This document shows positions 1-5,619 of a stretch of 8,747 bases of DNA, piece by piece. Under the pieces are notes generated by a model. It was given only the letters and a program-made list of their open reading frames with translations, was not told the origin of the DNA and searched no databases. This DNA is from JASHUC01 sp035606175. Its GTDB lineage: Bacteria > Pseudomonadota > Gammaproteobacteria > Steroidobacterales > Steroidobacteraceae. The stretch is from the NCBI GenBank assembly GCA_035606175.1, contig DATNFW010000058.1, positions 1 to 8,747 on the forward strand. Reading direction: 5' to 3'. Made by a program: the position numbers and the translations under genes. Position 1 is the first letter of the stretch; each line of letters opens with the position of its first letter.

Positions 1-1312
1 CGCCACCGCGGGCCGAGGAACCGGCGACGGCCGCCGCTCGGGCGGCTGCGGCACCGCTTGCCCCAGCTTGGGCCGCGGCTCGGGCTGCAGCAGCCCCGCC
101 GCCACCGGCCGCGCTGCCGAAGGCGTTCGAGCCGGCGTGAGCGGCCGCCTGCGCCGCCGCGGCGGCGCCACTGCGGGCGGCCGCGGTGGCGGGCGTGGGG
201 GCGGCGACCTGGGCGAACGTGGCGTCGTTGGTCGGCCGGAAGGCGACCATCCGCAGCAGCGTCATTTCGAAGCCGGTGCGCGGATCGGGCGCCAAGGCCA
301 GGTCGCGCCGGCCAATAATCGCGGTCTGGTAGTAGAGCTGGATGTCCTCTGGCGAGAACGCCTGCGCCAACCGCTCCAGCAACTCCGGCGCATACAGATC
401 GTCGCCTTCGAAATCGCTGACGGTCTGCTTCATCGCTACGCGGACGAGCAGGCCCGCGAGCTCATCGAGGACCTGCGCGTAATCCGGCGCAAACTCCTCC
501 AGCGAGCGCGCGCACTTCATGAGCTCCTGCACATTCATCGAGGCGAGCAGCTCCGCGAGACGCTCAACGTGGTCGCGCGAGATCGTGCCCAGCATGGCAC
601 GCGCCTCTTCCTCGCCCGCCTTGCCGCCGCCGAAGGCAATGAGCTGATCGAGCAGCGACAGACCATCACGCATGCTGCCGTCGGCCGCTTGAGCAACCAG
701 GCGCAGTCCCGCGGGCTCGAACGGCACCTCCTCCTTCTCCAGGAGGGCCTTCATGTGCTCGGCAATCTGGCCCACCGGCATCCGCTTCAGATTGAACTGC
801 AGGCAGCGTGACAACACCGTCACAGGCAGCTTCTGGGGATCCGTCGTCGCCAGCAGGAACTTCACGTGCGGAGGCGGCTCCTCGAGCGTCTTCAACAGCG
901 CGTTGAATGAGTGCGTCGAGAGCATGTGCACCTCGTCGATGAGGTACACCTTGAAGCGGCCGCGCGTCGGGGCGTACTGAACGTTGTCGAGGAGCTCGCG
1001 CGTATCGTCGACCTTGGTCCGGGAGGCCGCGTCCACTTCCACGAGGTCTACGAAGCGGCCCTCGTCGATCTCACGGCAGCTGCGGCACTCCCCGCACGGC
1101 TCCGCGCTGACCCCGGTCTCGCAGTTCAGGCACTTGGCGAAAATTCGCGCAACGGTCGTCTTGCCCACGCCGCGCGTGCCGGTGAACAGGAATGCGTGAT
1201 GCACCCGGTCGCTCGCGAGCGCGTTCCCCAGGGCGCGGCGCACGTGCTCCTGCCCGATCATCTCGGCGAACCGCTTCGGGCGCCACTTGCGCGCCAGAGC
1301 GACATAACTCAT
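1..1312 (-). CDS. dnaX: DNA polymerase III subunit tau/gamma (clamp loader ATPase), 3' end outside the window
   Basis: This is the ATPase subunit of the clamp loader, which places the beta sliding clamp on primed DNA; full-length tau also bridges the polymerase cores and the DnaB helicase. About 437 residues are in the window, reading open to the left edge. The start MSYVALARKWRP matches the family N-terminus. Visible are Walker A GTRGVGKT (residues 46-53), four zinc-binding cysteines C65, C74, C77 and C80, Walker B LIDEVH (D126, E127), and the sensor-1/SRC segment LLATTDPQKLPVTVLSRC. ATPase domains I-III end near residue 355. From about residue 359 the chain becomes an Ala/Gly-rich linker, and the tau C-terminal domains lie beyond the window. 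A CAGGGG Shine-Dalgarno-like stretch lies about 10 bases before the ATG. The gene is 53 bases downstream of ffs on the same strand. Any gamma-producing frameshift site would also lie outside the window. Confidence 0.97.
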   Translation of the reverse strand, partial: MSYVALARKWRPKRFAEMIGQEHVRRALGNALASDRVHHAFLFTGTRGVGKTTVARIFAKCLNCETGVSAEPCGECRSCREIDEGRFVDLVEVDAASRTKVDDTRELLDNVQYAPTRGRFKVYLIDEVHMLSTHSFNALLKTLEEPPPHVKFLLATTDPQKLPVTVLSRCLQFNLKRMPVGQIAEHMKALLEKEEVPFEPAGLRLVAQAADGSMRDGLSLLDQLIAFGGGKAGEEEARAMLGTISRDHVERLAELLASMNVQELMKCARSLEEFAPDYAQVLDELAGLLVRVAMKQTVSDFEGDDLYAPELLERLAQAFSPEDIQLYYQTAIIGRRDLALAPDPRTGFEMTLLRMVAFRPTNDATFAQVAAPTPATAAARSGAAAAAQAAAHAGSNAFGSAAGGGGAAAARAAAQAGASGAAAARAAAVAGSSARGG

Positions 1313-1365
1313 CTGGAACGTACCCCTGAGCTCTCGGGAGCCTCACCCGGTGCAGTCGAGAAGGA

Positions 1366-1477
1366 GGCGATCCGCATCAGCCGTGCTCCGGCACCCGACG
1401 TCATCGCTGCCGCTGCTCCCTTCCGGGCCTGACGGGATTCACGACTGGTCGTCGCGGAGTAGCCGATGCGGACCACC
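1366..1477 (-). ncRNA. ffs: 4.5S signal recognition particle RNA (small bacterial type)
   Basis: This is the RNA of the signal recognition particle, which binds Ffh and targets nascent membrane proteins to FtsY. On the minus strand the invariant domain IV core GTCAGGCCCGGAAGG is present, with the GGAA tetraloop at 1424-1421. It is followed by the AGCAG side of the asymmetric loop and then by GATGAC. The ends were set by a 13-pair closing helix: 5' GGTGGTCCGCATC pairs with 3' GATGCGGATCGCC, with two G-U pairs. The length of about 112 bases fits the E. coli-type 4.5S RNA (114 bases). It lies 11 bases downstream of tRNA-Ser and 53 bases upstream of dnaX, so it may be cut from a shared transcript. 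The ends may be off by a few bases. Confidence 0.95.
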
Positions 1478-1488
1478 ATAGAACGGCT

Positions 1489-1580
1489 TGGCGGAGAGGG
1501 TGGGATTCGAACCCACGAACACCGGTGAAGATGTTACTGGAATTCCAGTCCAGCGCCTTCGACCGCTCGGCCACCTCTCC
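1489..1580 (-). tRNA. tRNA-Ser(GGA), with encoded CCA
   Basis: This serine tRNA reads UCC and UCU codons. The acceptor stem GGAGAGG pairs perfectly with CCTCTCC, followed by discriminator G and an encoded CCA. The anticodon stem CTGGA/TCCAG encloses the loop CTGGAAT with anticodon GGA. A long variable arm, as expected for class II serine tRNAs, has the stem strands ACATC and GGTGT around TTCACC. The T arm contains the GGTTCGAATCC core. The length is 92 bases. It lies between the BamC-like lipoprotein gene and ffs, all on the same strand. The antisense reading of this tRNA gives the ERVGFEPTN peptide often found in falsely annotated proteins. Confidence 0.97.
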
Positions 1581-1623
1581 GTGCGCGCCGCAGCCGCCGG
1601 ACCGATCGCAGCCCGTTCGCAAA

Positions 1624-1629
1624 ATGATA
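1624..1629 (-). promoter_or_regulatory. Possible -10 element ahead of tRNA-Ser
   Basis: Minus-strand TATCAT (four of six bases of TATAAT in order, in an otherwise GC-rich region) lies 44 bases before the tRNA 5' end and would give a leader of roughly 35 bases. No good -35 hexamer is seen at the expected distance. A perfect 14-base palindrome, GGCACGCGCGTGCC at 1647-1660, covers the -35 region. It could drive the tRNA-ffs-dnaX unit separately from dapA. This is inferred from position and match only. Confidence 0.35.
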
Positions 1630-1636
1630 CCCGATG

Positions 1637-1969
1637 TCAGGCCCCAGGCACGCGCGTGCCGCTCGATCCGCCGGGCGTCGTGAATGGCGGGGGCTCGTCG
1701 AGGCAGGGCTCGCGCGGGCTTCGCGGCGGCGGTGCCGGCTCGTTCAAGGGAGGAATCGTGAGCGCGGCATGCGTGTCCGGCGCATCGATGCCCGGCGGCA
1801 GCTTCAGCGGCGGGATGCTTTGCGCCGAGGCATAGGGCTGGGGTTTGTTGCAGGAGTGACCCCGCAAGATGCCCCGATGACATCCTGCGAGCGCGACGGC
1901 CGCGACGGCGATGCCGGCGCAGGCGAGCAGTCGGCTGGGCGCCCGTGGGCGCGATGCGGCGGTGATCAT
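1637..1969 (-). CDS. Small proline-rich lipoprotein resembling the N-terminal segment of BamC
   Basis: The 110-residue product has a hydrophobic signal segment (about residues 14-29) ending in lipobox LAGC, with C30 as the lipidated residue, so the mature form is about 81 residues anchored in a membrane. The mature part has no evident folded domain. It is proline-rich and includes YASAQSIPPLKLPPGIDAPD, which resembles the extended BamC N-terminus that binds BamD in the outer-membrane protein assembly complex. In E. coli, bamC directly follows dapA, and here the ATG overlaps the dapA stop (ATGA), suggesting translational coupling. E. coli BamC is far longer (about 344 residues) and has two helix-grip domains that are absent here. 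Two further cysteines (C40 and one in the REPCLDE segment) are unusual. The lipoprotein nature is well supported; the BamC relationship is inferred from position and a short motif. Confidence 0.78.
   Translation of the reverse strand: MITAASRPRAPSRLLACAGIAVAAVALAGCHRGILRGHSCNKPQPYASAQSIPPLKLPPGIDAPDTHAALTIPPLNEPAPPPRSPREPCLDEPPPFTTPGGSSGTRVPGA
1647..1660. repeat. Perfect 14-base palindrome upstream of tRNA-Ser
   Basis: GGCACGCGCGTGCC is its own reverse complement. It lies in the last codons of the BamC-like gene and over the -35 region of the possible tRNA promoter. No T-tract follows on either strand, so it does not look like an intrinsic terminator. Confidence 0.5.
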
Positions 1970-2847
1970 CCTTGCAGTGCGCCTGCCTCGCGCAGCGCCG
2001 AGGTGAGCGTTGCGTGATGCCGCGGATCGAGCTCGGTGAGCGGCAGGCGGATGCCGCGCTCAATGAGCCCCATGCGCTCGAGCGACCATTTGACGGGGAT
2101 GGGATTGGTTTCGAGAAACAGCGCGTGATGCAAGTTCGCGAGCGGTGAATCGAGGCGCTCGGCCTTCTCCCGCTCGCCCCTCGCCGCCGCCGCTATCATC
2201 TCCGCCATCGCGCGCGGAACAACGTTCGCCGTCACCGATATTACCCCCCGTGCACCTGCGAGCACTGCCTCGCGCGCCGTCGCATCGTCGCCGCTCAATA
2301 CGGCGAAGTCCGGCGGACAGAGCCTTTTCAGCTCGCGGATGCGCTCGATGTGCGCAAAACCCTCTTTGACCGCGACGATGCCGCGAAGTTGCGCGAGCCG
2401 CGCAACCGTCGCGGGCAGCAGATCGACCCCCGTGCGGGAGGGAATGTTGTAGAGAATGATCGGCACGGCCGCCGCCTCGGCAACCGCGGCGAAATGCCGG
2501 TAGAGTCCCTCCTGCGTGGGCTTGTTGTACGCCGGAGTGACGATGAGCAGCGCATCGACCGGTAGCTCCGAGAGCCTGCGCGCACGCGCAACGGTTGCCG
2601 CGGTGCTGCTCGAGCCGGCACCGGCAATGACCGCAATACGCCGCCTGACCGCACTGCATGCACGCTCGGCGAGCGTGGCGAGCTCGTCGTCCGTAAGCGT
2701 GGCCGACTCGCCCGTGGTGCCGCCCACCACGATTCCCGCCGTCGCATTCTGCAGGTGCCAATCGATGAGAGCGGACCATGCCGCGAAGTCGAGGGCGCCA
2801 TCGGGCTTCATGGGAGTCGCGATCGCGACGAGACTGCCGGAGAACAT
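1966..2847 (-). CDS. dapA: 4-hydroxy-tetrahydrodipicolinate synthase
   Basis: DapA condenses pyruvate with aspartate semialdehyde, the first committed step toward diaminopimelate and lysine in the cytoplasm. The 293-residue product matches the E. coli length (292). It is a TIM-barrel Schiff-base lyase with every key residue at the E. coli number: T44 and T45 in GGTTGES, Y107 in TPAYNKP, Y133 and R138 in LYNIPSRTG, and Schiff-base lysine K161 in VAVKEG. The start at MFSGSLVAIATP was chosen because the frame runs 40 residues further upstream into non-conserved Arg/Ala-rich sequence. No strong Shine-Dalgarno is seen before it. The gene is divergent from gcvR, with about 204 bases between the starts, and overlaps the following lipoprotein gene by 4 bases. 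Confidence 0.97.
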   Translation of the reverse strand: MFSGSLVAIATPMKPDGALDFAAWSALIDWHLQNATAGIVVGGTTGESATLTDDELATLAERACSAVRRRIAVIAGAGSSSTAATVARARRLSELPVDALLIVTPAYNKPTQEGLYRHFAAVAEAAAVPIILYNIPSRTGVDLLPATVARLAQLRGIVAVKEGFAHIERIRELKRLCPPDFAVLSGDDATAREAVLAGARGVISVTANVVPRAMAEMIAAAARGEREKAERLDSPLANLHHALFLETNPIPVKWSLERMGLIERGIRLPLTELDPRHHATLTSALREAGALQG

Positions 2848-2894
2848 GGCGGTGCGAGGGTGCTGGTGGCGCTGCGTGCCCGAGTGAGCGGGCG

Positions 2895-2924
2895 ATGGTA
2901 AGGGCCAGCGCCGAGCCCACGCAA
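2895..2924 (-). promoter_or_regulatory. Possible dapA promoter
   Basis: On the minus strand, TTGCGT (2924-2919) and TACCAT (2900-2895) are separated by 18 bases and lie about 48 bases before the dapA ATG. Matches to the sigma-70 consensus are partial, three and four of six bases. No lysine riboswitch is apparent in the short leader. This is pattern-based only. Confidence 0.3.
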
Positions 2925-2972
2925 GCGCGGCGTCGCGCCGAATGCGCACCGACCACGCCGCGTGCATGCGCC

Positions 2973-2988
2973 CGGCCGGCCGGCCGGC
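2973..2988. repeat. GGCC tandem palindromic run in the dapA-gcvR intergenic region
   Basis: Four alternating CCGG/GGCC units form a near-continuous self-complementary run between the two divergent genes, just upstream of the predicted gcvR -35 element. A short palindrome GCATGC (2964-2969) lies beside it. It could be an operator or simply a product of high GC content; no binding protein can be named. Confidence 0.4.
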
Positions 2989-2991
2989 GCC

Positions 2992-3020
2992 TCGCCACCG
3001 CGAGCCGCTCCCGGTAAACT
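2992..3020 (+). promoter_or_regulatory. Possible promoter of the gcvR-bcp-PhoH operon
   Basis: TCGCCA (2992-2997) and TAAACT (3015-3020) are separated by exactly 17 bases, each matching four of six consensus bases. The predicted start near 3027 would sit just before the Shine-Dalgarno AAGGAG at 3033-3038, giving a leader of about 25 bases. This would exclude the longer in-frame gcvR start at 2962. Confidence 0.4.
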
Positions 3021-3051
3021 GCCGCGCGAGCTAAGGAGAACGGCCCGGCAG

Positions 3052-3582
3052 ATGAAGCAACACCTCGCGGTTTCCGCGATCGGCAGCGATCGTACCGGTA
3101 TGGTGCACGAGCTGACGCGCATCATCACCGACTGCGGCGGAAACATCAGCGAGAGCCGCATGGCGAATCTCGGCTCGGAGTTCGCGATGCTGCTGCTCGT
3201 CTCGGGCAATTGGCACGCGCTTGCGAAGCTCGAAACCGAGCTCAAGCGCCTGGCCGAGACCAACGGGCTGTCCGTGCACCTGCGGCGTACCGAGCCGCGC
3301 GCCGGGCGCACAGAGATGCTGCCCTACTCGATCGACGTGGTCTGCCTCGATCAGACCGGCATCGTCTCGGGTCTCTCGGGCTTCTTCGCGAGCCGCGGAA
3401 TCGACATCGCGGAGGTCTCGACGCGCAGCTACCCGGCGGCCCACACGGGCGCACCGATGTTCTCGGTGCAAATGATCGTGAACGTCCCGAGCCGCATCCA
3501 CATCGCTCATCTGCGCGAGGAGTTCATGGACTTCTGCGACTCCCTCAACCTCGATGCCATTCTCGAGCCCGTGAAATCCTGA
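3052..3582 (+). CDS. gcvR: GcvR-like protein with two ACT domains (glycine cleavage system regulator family)
   Basis: The 176-residue protein consists of two ACT domains, roughly residues 3-80 (beginning HLAVSAIGSDRTGMVHELT) and 92-172 (beginning YSIDVVCLDQTGIVSGLS), with no DNA-binding domain. E. coli GcvR (190 residues) has this layout and acts by binding the activator GcvA, repressing the glycine cleavage operon when glycine is low. No gcvA or gcvTHP gene is in the window, so its target here is unknown. The ATG at 3052 was chosen because AAGGAG lies 13 bases upstream and because the ACT fold begins at once. The frame stays open to 2962, but that extension is Arg/Pro-rich and unlike the family. 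The divergent dapA and following bcp are as in E. coli, which supports the name. Confidence 0.88.
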   Translation: MKQHLAVSAIGSDRTGMVHELTRIITDCGGNISESRMANLGSEFAMLLLVSGNWHALAKLETELKRLAETNGLSVHLRRTEPRAGRTEMLPYSIDVVCLDQTGIVSGLSGFFASRGIDIAEVSTRSYPAAHTGAPMFSVQMIVNVPSRIHIAHLREEFMDFCDSLNLDAILEPVKS

Positions 3583-3618
3583 ATGGATCGCGGGCCGATC
3601 GACAGGAAGAGCAGCGCC

Positions 3619-4086
3619 GTGGGGAAAGTCGCCGTGGGAAAGGCCGTCCCGCCCTTCTCCCTGCCCTCGACGCGCGCGGAGTCCTGGTCGCTCGCGGACG
3701 CCGCCGGCTCGAAGCTCGTCGTGTACTTCTATCCGAAGGACATGACCTCCGGCTGCACGCTCGAGAGTCAGCAGTTCCGCGATCTGCACGGCGCGTTCCG
3801 CCGCGCGGGCGTCGAGGTCGTCGGCATCTCGCGCGATAGCCTCGCCTCGCACCGGAAGTTTCGCGAGAAGGAGCGCCTTCCCTTCGCGCTGCTCGCGGAC
3901 GAGGACGAGAAGGTCTGCAAACTGTTCGATGTGATCCGTGAGAAGTCGCTCTACGGGCGCAAGTACTTAGGGATCGAGCGCAGCACCTTTCTCATCGATG
4001 GGAAAGGCGTGCTGCGCCGGGAATGGCGCAAGGTGAAAGTGCAGGGACACGCGGAGGAAGTTCTTGAAGCGGCGAAGTCTCTCTGA
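3619..4086 (+). CDS. bcp: Thioredoxin-dependent thiol peroxidase, Bcp/PrxQ family
   Basis: This peroxiredoxin reduces hydrogen peroxide and organic peroxides in the cytoplasm. The thioredoxin-fold core has the active-site segment YPKDMTSGCT with peroxidatic cysteine C46, and a conserved end KYLGIERSTFLIDGKG. From the GTG start at 3619 the protein is 155 residues with C46 at the E. coli position, and AGGAAG lies 9 bases upstream. The in-frame ATG at 3583, directly abutting the gcvR stop, would give 167 residues and remains possible. Unusually, the resolving cysteine normally five residues after the peroxidatic one is a glutamine (Q51), and the position matching C84 of Xanthomonas PrxQ is arginine (R82). 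The only other cysteine is C100, so it may work as a 1-Cys enzyme. It is probably cotranscribed with gcvR and the PhoH gene. Confidence 0.93.
   Translation: MGKVAVGKAVPPFSLPSTRAESWSLADAAGSKLVVYFYPKDMTSGCTLESQQFRDLHGAFRRAGVEVVGISRDSLASHRKFREKERLPFALLADEDEKVCKLFDVIREKSLYGRKYLGIERSTFLIDGKGVLRREWRKVKVQGHAEEVLEAAKSL
4053..4057 (+). promoter_or_regulatory. Shine-Dalgarno deciding the TTG start of the PhoH gene
   Basis: GGAGG lies inside the 3' end of bcp, six bases before the TTG at 4064. No in-frame ATG occurs until after the first PIN-domain motif has been read, so the TTG with this site is the best start and implies coupling to bcp translation. Confidence 0.7.
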
Positions 4087-5518
4087 ATCGAAATCCTCCG
4101 CGGGACGCGGCACTCCGATCGAAGCCCCCTCGCGCCTGTTCGTGCTCGACACGAACGTCTTGATGCACGATCCCACGGCCATCTTCCGCTTCGAAGAGCA
4201 CGACATCTATCTGCCGATGGTCGTGCTCGAGGAGCTCGATGCGCACAAGAAGGGACTCTCCGAGGCCTCGCGCAACGTGCGCCAGGTGAGCCGCTTTCTC
4301 GACGACATGATGCGCGGCGCGTCGAAGGAGGAGATCGACCGCGGTCTCGAGCTCCCCACGGCTTTCTCGGGTAATCACGGCAAGAAGCCCTCCTCGGGAC
4401 GGCTCTATTTCCAGACGCGCCAGCTTGCGACGACGCTGCCGCCGGGGCTGCCCGGCCAGGTCGTCGACAATGCGATCCTCGCCCAGACCCTCGCTCTGCA
4501 ACAGGAGAACCCCGGGCGCGTCACGCTCGTCTCGAAAGACATCAATCTGAGGATCAAGGCCTCCGTGCTCGGCATCCAGGCGGAGGATTACTACAGCGAC
4601 AAGACCCTCGAGGACTCCGATGTTCTCTACTCCGGAATGACGGCGCTGCCGCCCGATTTCTGGGAGCAGCACGGTCGGGACATCCGCTCGTGGAAGGAGG
4701 CCGAGCGCACCTTCTACGAGCTCACGGGCCCGCTCGTGCGCGAGTGGCAGACGAACCAGGGCGTGTACGAAGACCGGACGGGCGGCATCGAGGCGATCGT
4801 CCGCCGCGTCTCGGGCGATTCGGCCGTGCTCGAGCTGACGCGCGACTTCCGGAGCGAGCGGCACAGTGTCTGGGGCATCGCAGCGCGCAACCGAGAGCAG
4901 AATTTTGCTTTGAACCTGCTCATGGACCCGGAGATCGACTTTGTGACGATTCTGGGACCGGCCGGCACCGGCAAGACGCTGCTCGCGCTCGCCGCCGGGC
5001 TCGCTCAGACGCTCGACTCGAAGCGCTTCGTCGAGATCATCATGACGCGGGTGACGATCCCGCTCGGAGAGGATATCGGCTTTCTGCCCGGCACCGAGGA
5101 GGAGAAAATGGAGCCCTGGATGGGCGCCCTCATGGACAATCTCGAGGTGCTGACGCAGAGCGAGGAAGGCGGCAACTGGGGAAGAGCGGCGACCAACGAT
5201 CTGCTGCGCAGCCGGATCAAGATCCGTTCACTCAACTTCATGCGCGGGCGGACGTTCTTGAATCGCTACATCATCCTCGATGAGGCGCAGAATCTCACAC
5301 CGAAGCAGATGAAGGCCCTCGTGACCCGGGCCGGGCCCGGGACCAAGCTCGCGTGCCTCGGGAACGTCGCCCAGATCGACACCCCCTACCTGACGGAGAC
5401 GACTTCCGGCATCACTTACGCCGTGAACCGCTTCCGGGGTTGGACCCACTCGGGTCATGTTACCCTCATGCGGGGTGAGCGCTCGCGGCTCGCGGATTAC
5501 GCATCAGATGCTTTGTAA
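4064..5518 (+). CDS. PIN domain-PhoH ATPase fusion (PhoH2/YlaK type)
   Basis: The 484-residue cytoplasmic protein joins an N-terminal PIN nuclease-like domain (about residues 24-170) to a C-terminal PhoH P-loop ATPase domain (about 270-480). The PIN acidic set appears complete: D29 in LDTNVLMHDP, E57 in VVLEELD, D135 in VVDNAIL and D159 in VSKDIN. The ATPase has Walker A GPAGTGKT (298-305) and Walker B YIILDEAQN (D406, E407). Proteins of this layout in mycobacteria (PhoH2) act as sequence-specific RNA helicase/ribonucleases. A role in RNA processing or decay is therefore likely, but the substrate is unknown. The gene starts at TTG with a strong Shine-Dalgarno and overlaps bcp by 23 bases. It is distinct from the PIN-less PhoH (YbeZ) usually found beside ybeY. 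Confidence 0.93.
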   Translation: MKRRSLSESKSSAGRGTPIEAPSRLFVLDTNVLMHDPTAIFRFEEHDIYLPMVVLEELDAHKKGLSEASRNVRQVSRFLDDMMRGASKEEIDRGLELPTAFSGNHGKKPSSGRLYFQTRQLATTLPPGLPGQVVDNAILAQTLALQQENPGRVTLVSKDINLRIKASVLGIQAEDYYSDKTLEDSDVLYSGMTALPPDFWEQHGRDIRSWKEAERTFYELTGPLVREWQTNQGVYEDRTGGIEAIVRRVSGDSAVLELTRDFRSERHSVWGIAARNREQNFALNLLMDPEIDFVTILGPAGTGKTLLALAAGLAQTLDSKRFVEIIMTRVTIPLGEDIGFLPGTEEEKMEPWMGALMDNLEVLTQSEEGGNWGRAATNDLLRSRIKIRSLNFMRGRTFLNRYIILDEAQNLTPKQMKALVTRAGPGTKLACLGNVAQIDTPYLTETTSGITYAVNRFRGWTHSGHVTLMRGERSRLADYASDAL

Positions 5519-5556
5519 CCATTCGTAATCTCTGGGAAATCTACCTCCGCCAGCTC

Positions 5557-5585
5557 GGAACCTCATCCCTGCGGGGCAGGTCCAA
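5557..5585 (+). promoter_or_regulatory. Possible sigma-E-type promoter ahead of bepA
   Basis: GGAACCT (5557-5563) resembles the sigma-E -35 element GGAACTT, and TCCAA (5581-5585) after 17 bases resembles its -10 element TCTAA. A start near 5591 would leave a leader of about 29 bases. E. coli bepA (yfgC) belongs to the sigma-E envelope-stress regulon, which makes the match plausible. It remains a short pattern match. The 101 bases between the PhoH gene and bepA hold nothing else clear. Confidence 0.3.
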
Positions 5586-5619
5586 GCGGCAACACGTCCG
5601 ACCGGCTCACGAATCACAA

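Noticed and set aside
68..811. 247-codon plus-strand frame antisense to dnaX
   Set aside because: dnaX motifs are complete on the minus strand; this frame has an Arg/Gly-rich composition with no family signature.
1488..1835. Plus-strand open frame beginning AERVGFEPTN
   Set aside because: It starts inside tRNA-Ser on the opposite strand; this peptide is a well-known false protein start from antisense tRNA. The rest lies antisense to the lipoprotein gene.
2848..2967. Forty-residue N-terminal extension of dapA
   Set aside because: The extension is Arg/Ala-rich and not part of the family; using the inner ATG puts all catalytic residues at their standard numbers.
3031..3852. 273-codon minus-strand frame antisense to gcvR and bcp
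   Set aside because: It spans two recognised genes on the other strand and has a His/Arg/Asp-rich shadow composition.
3992..4864. 290-codon minus-strand frame antisense to the PIN-PhoH gene
   Set aside because: It is a shadow of a well-supported coding frame and has no recognisable motifs.
5568..5580. Hairpin CCTGCGGGGCAGG after the PhoH gene as a terminator
   Set aside because: The stem is only five pairs with a three-base loop and is not followed by a T-tract.
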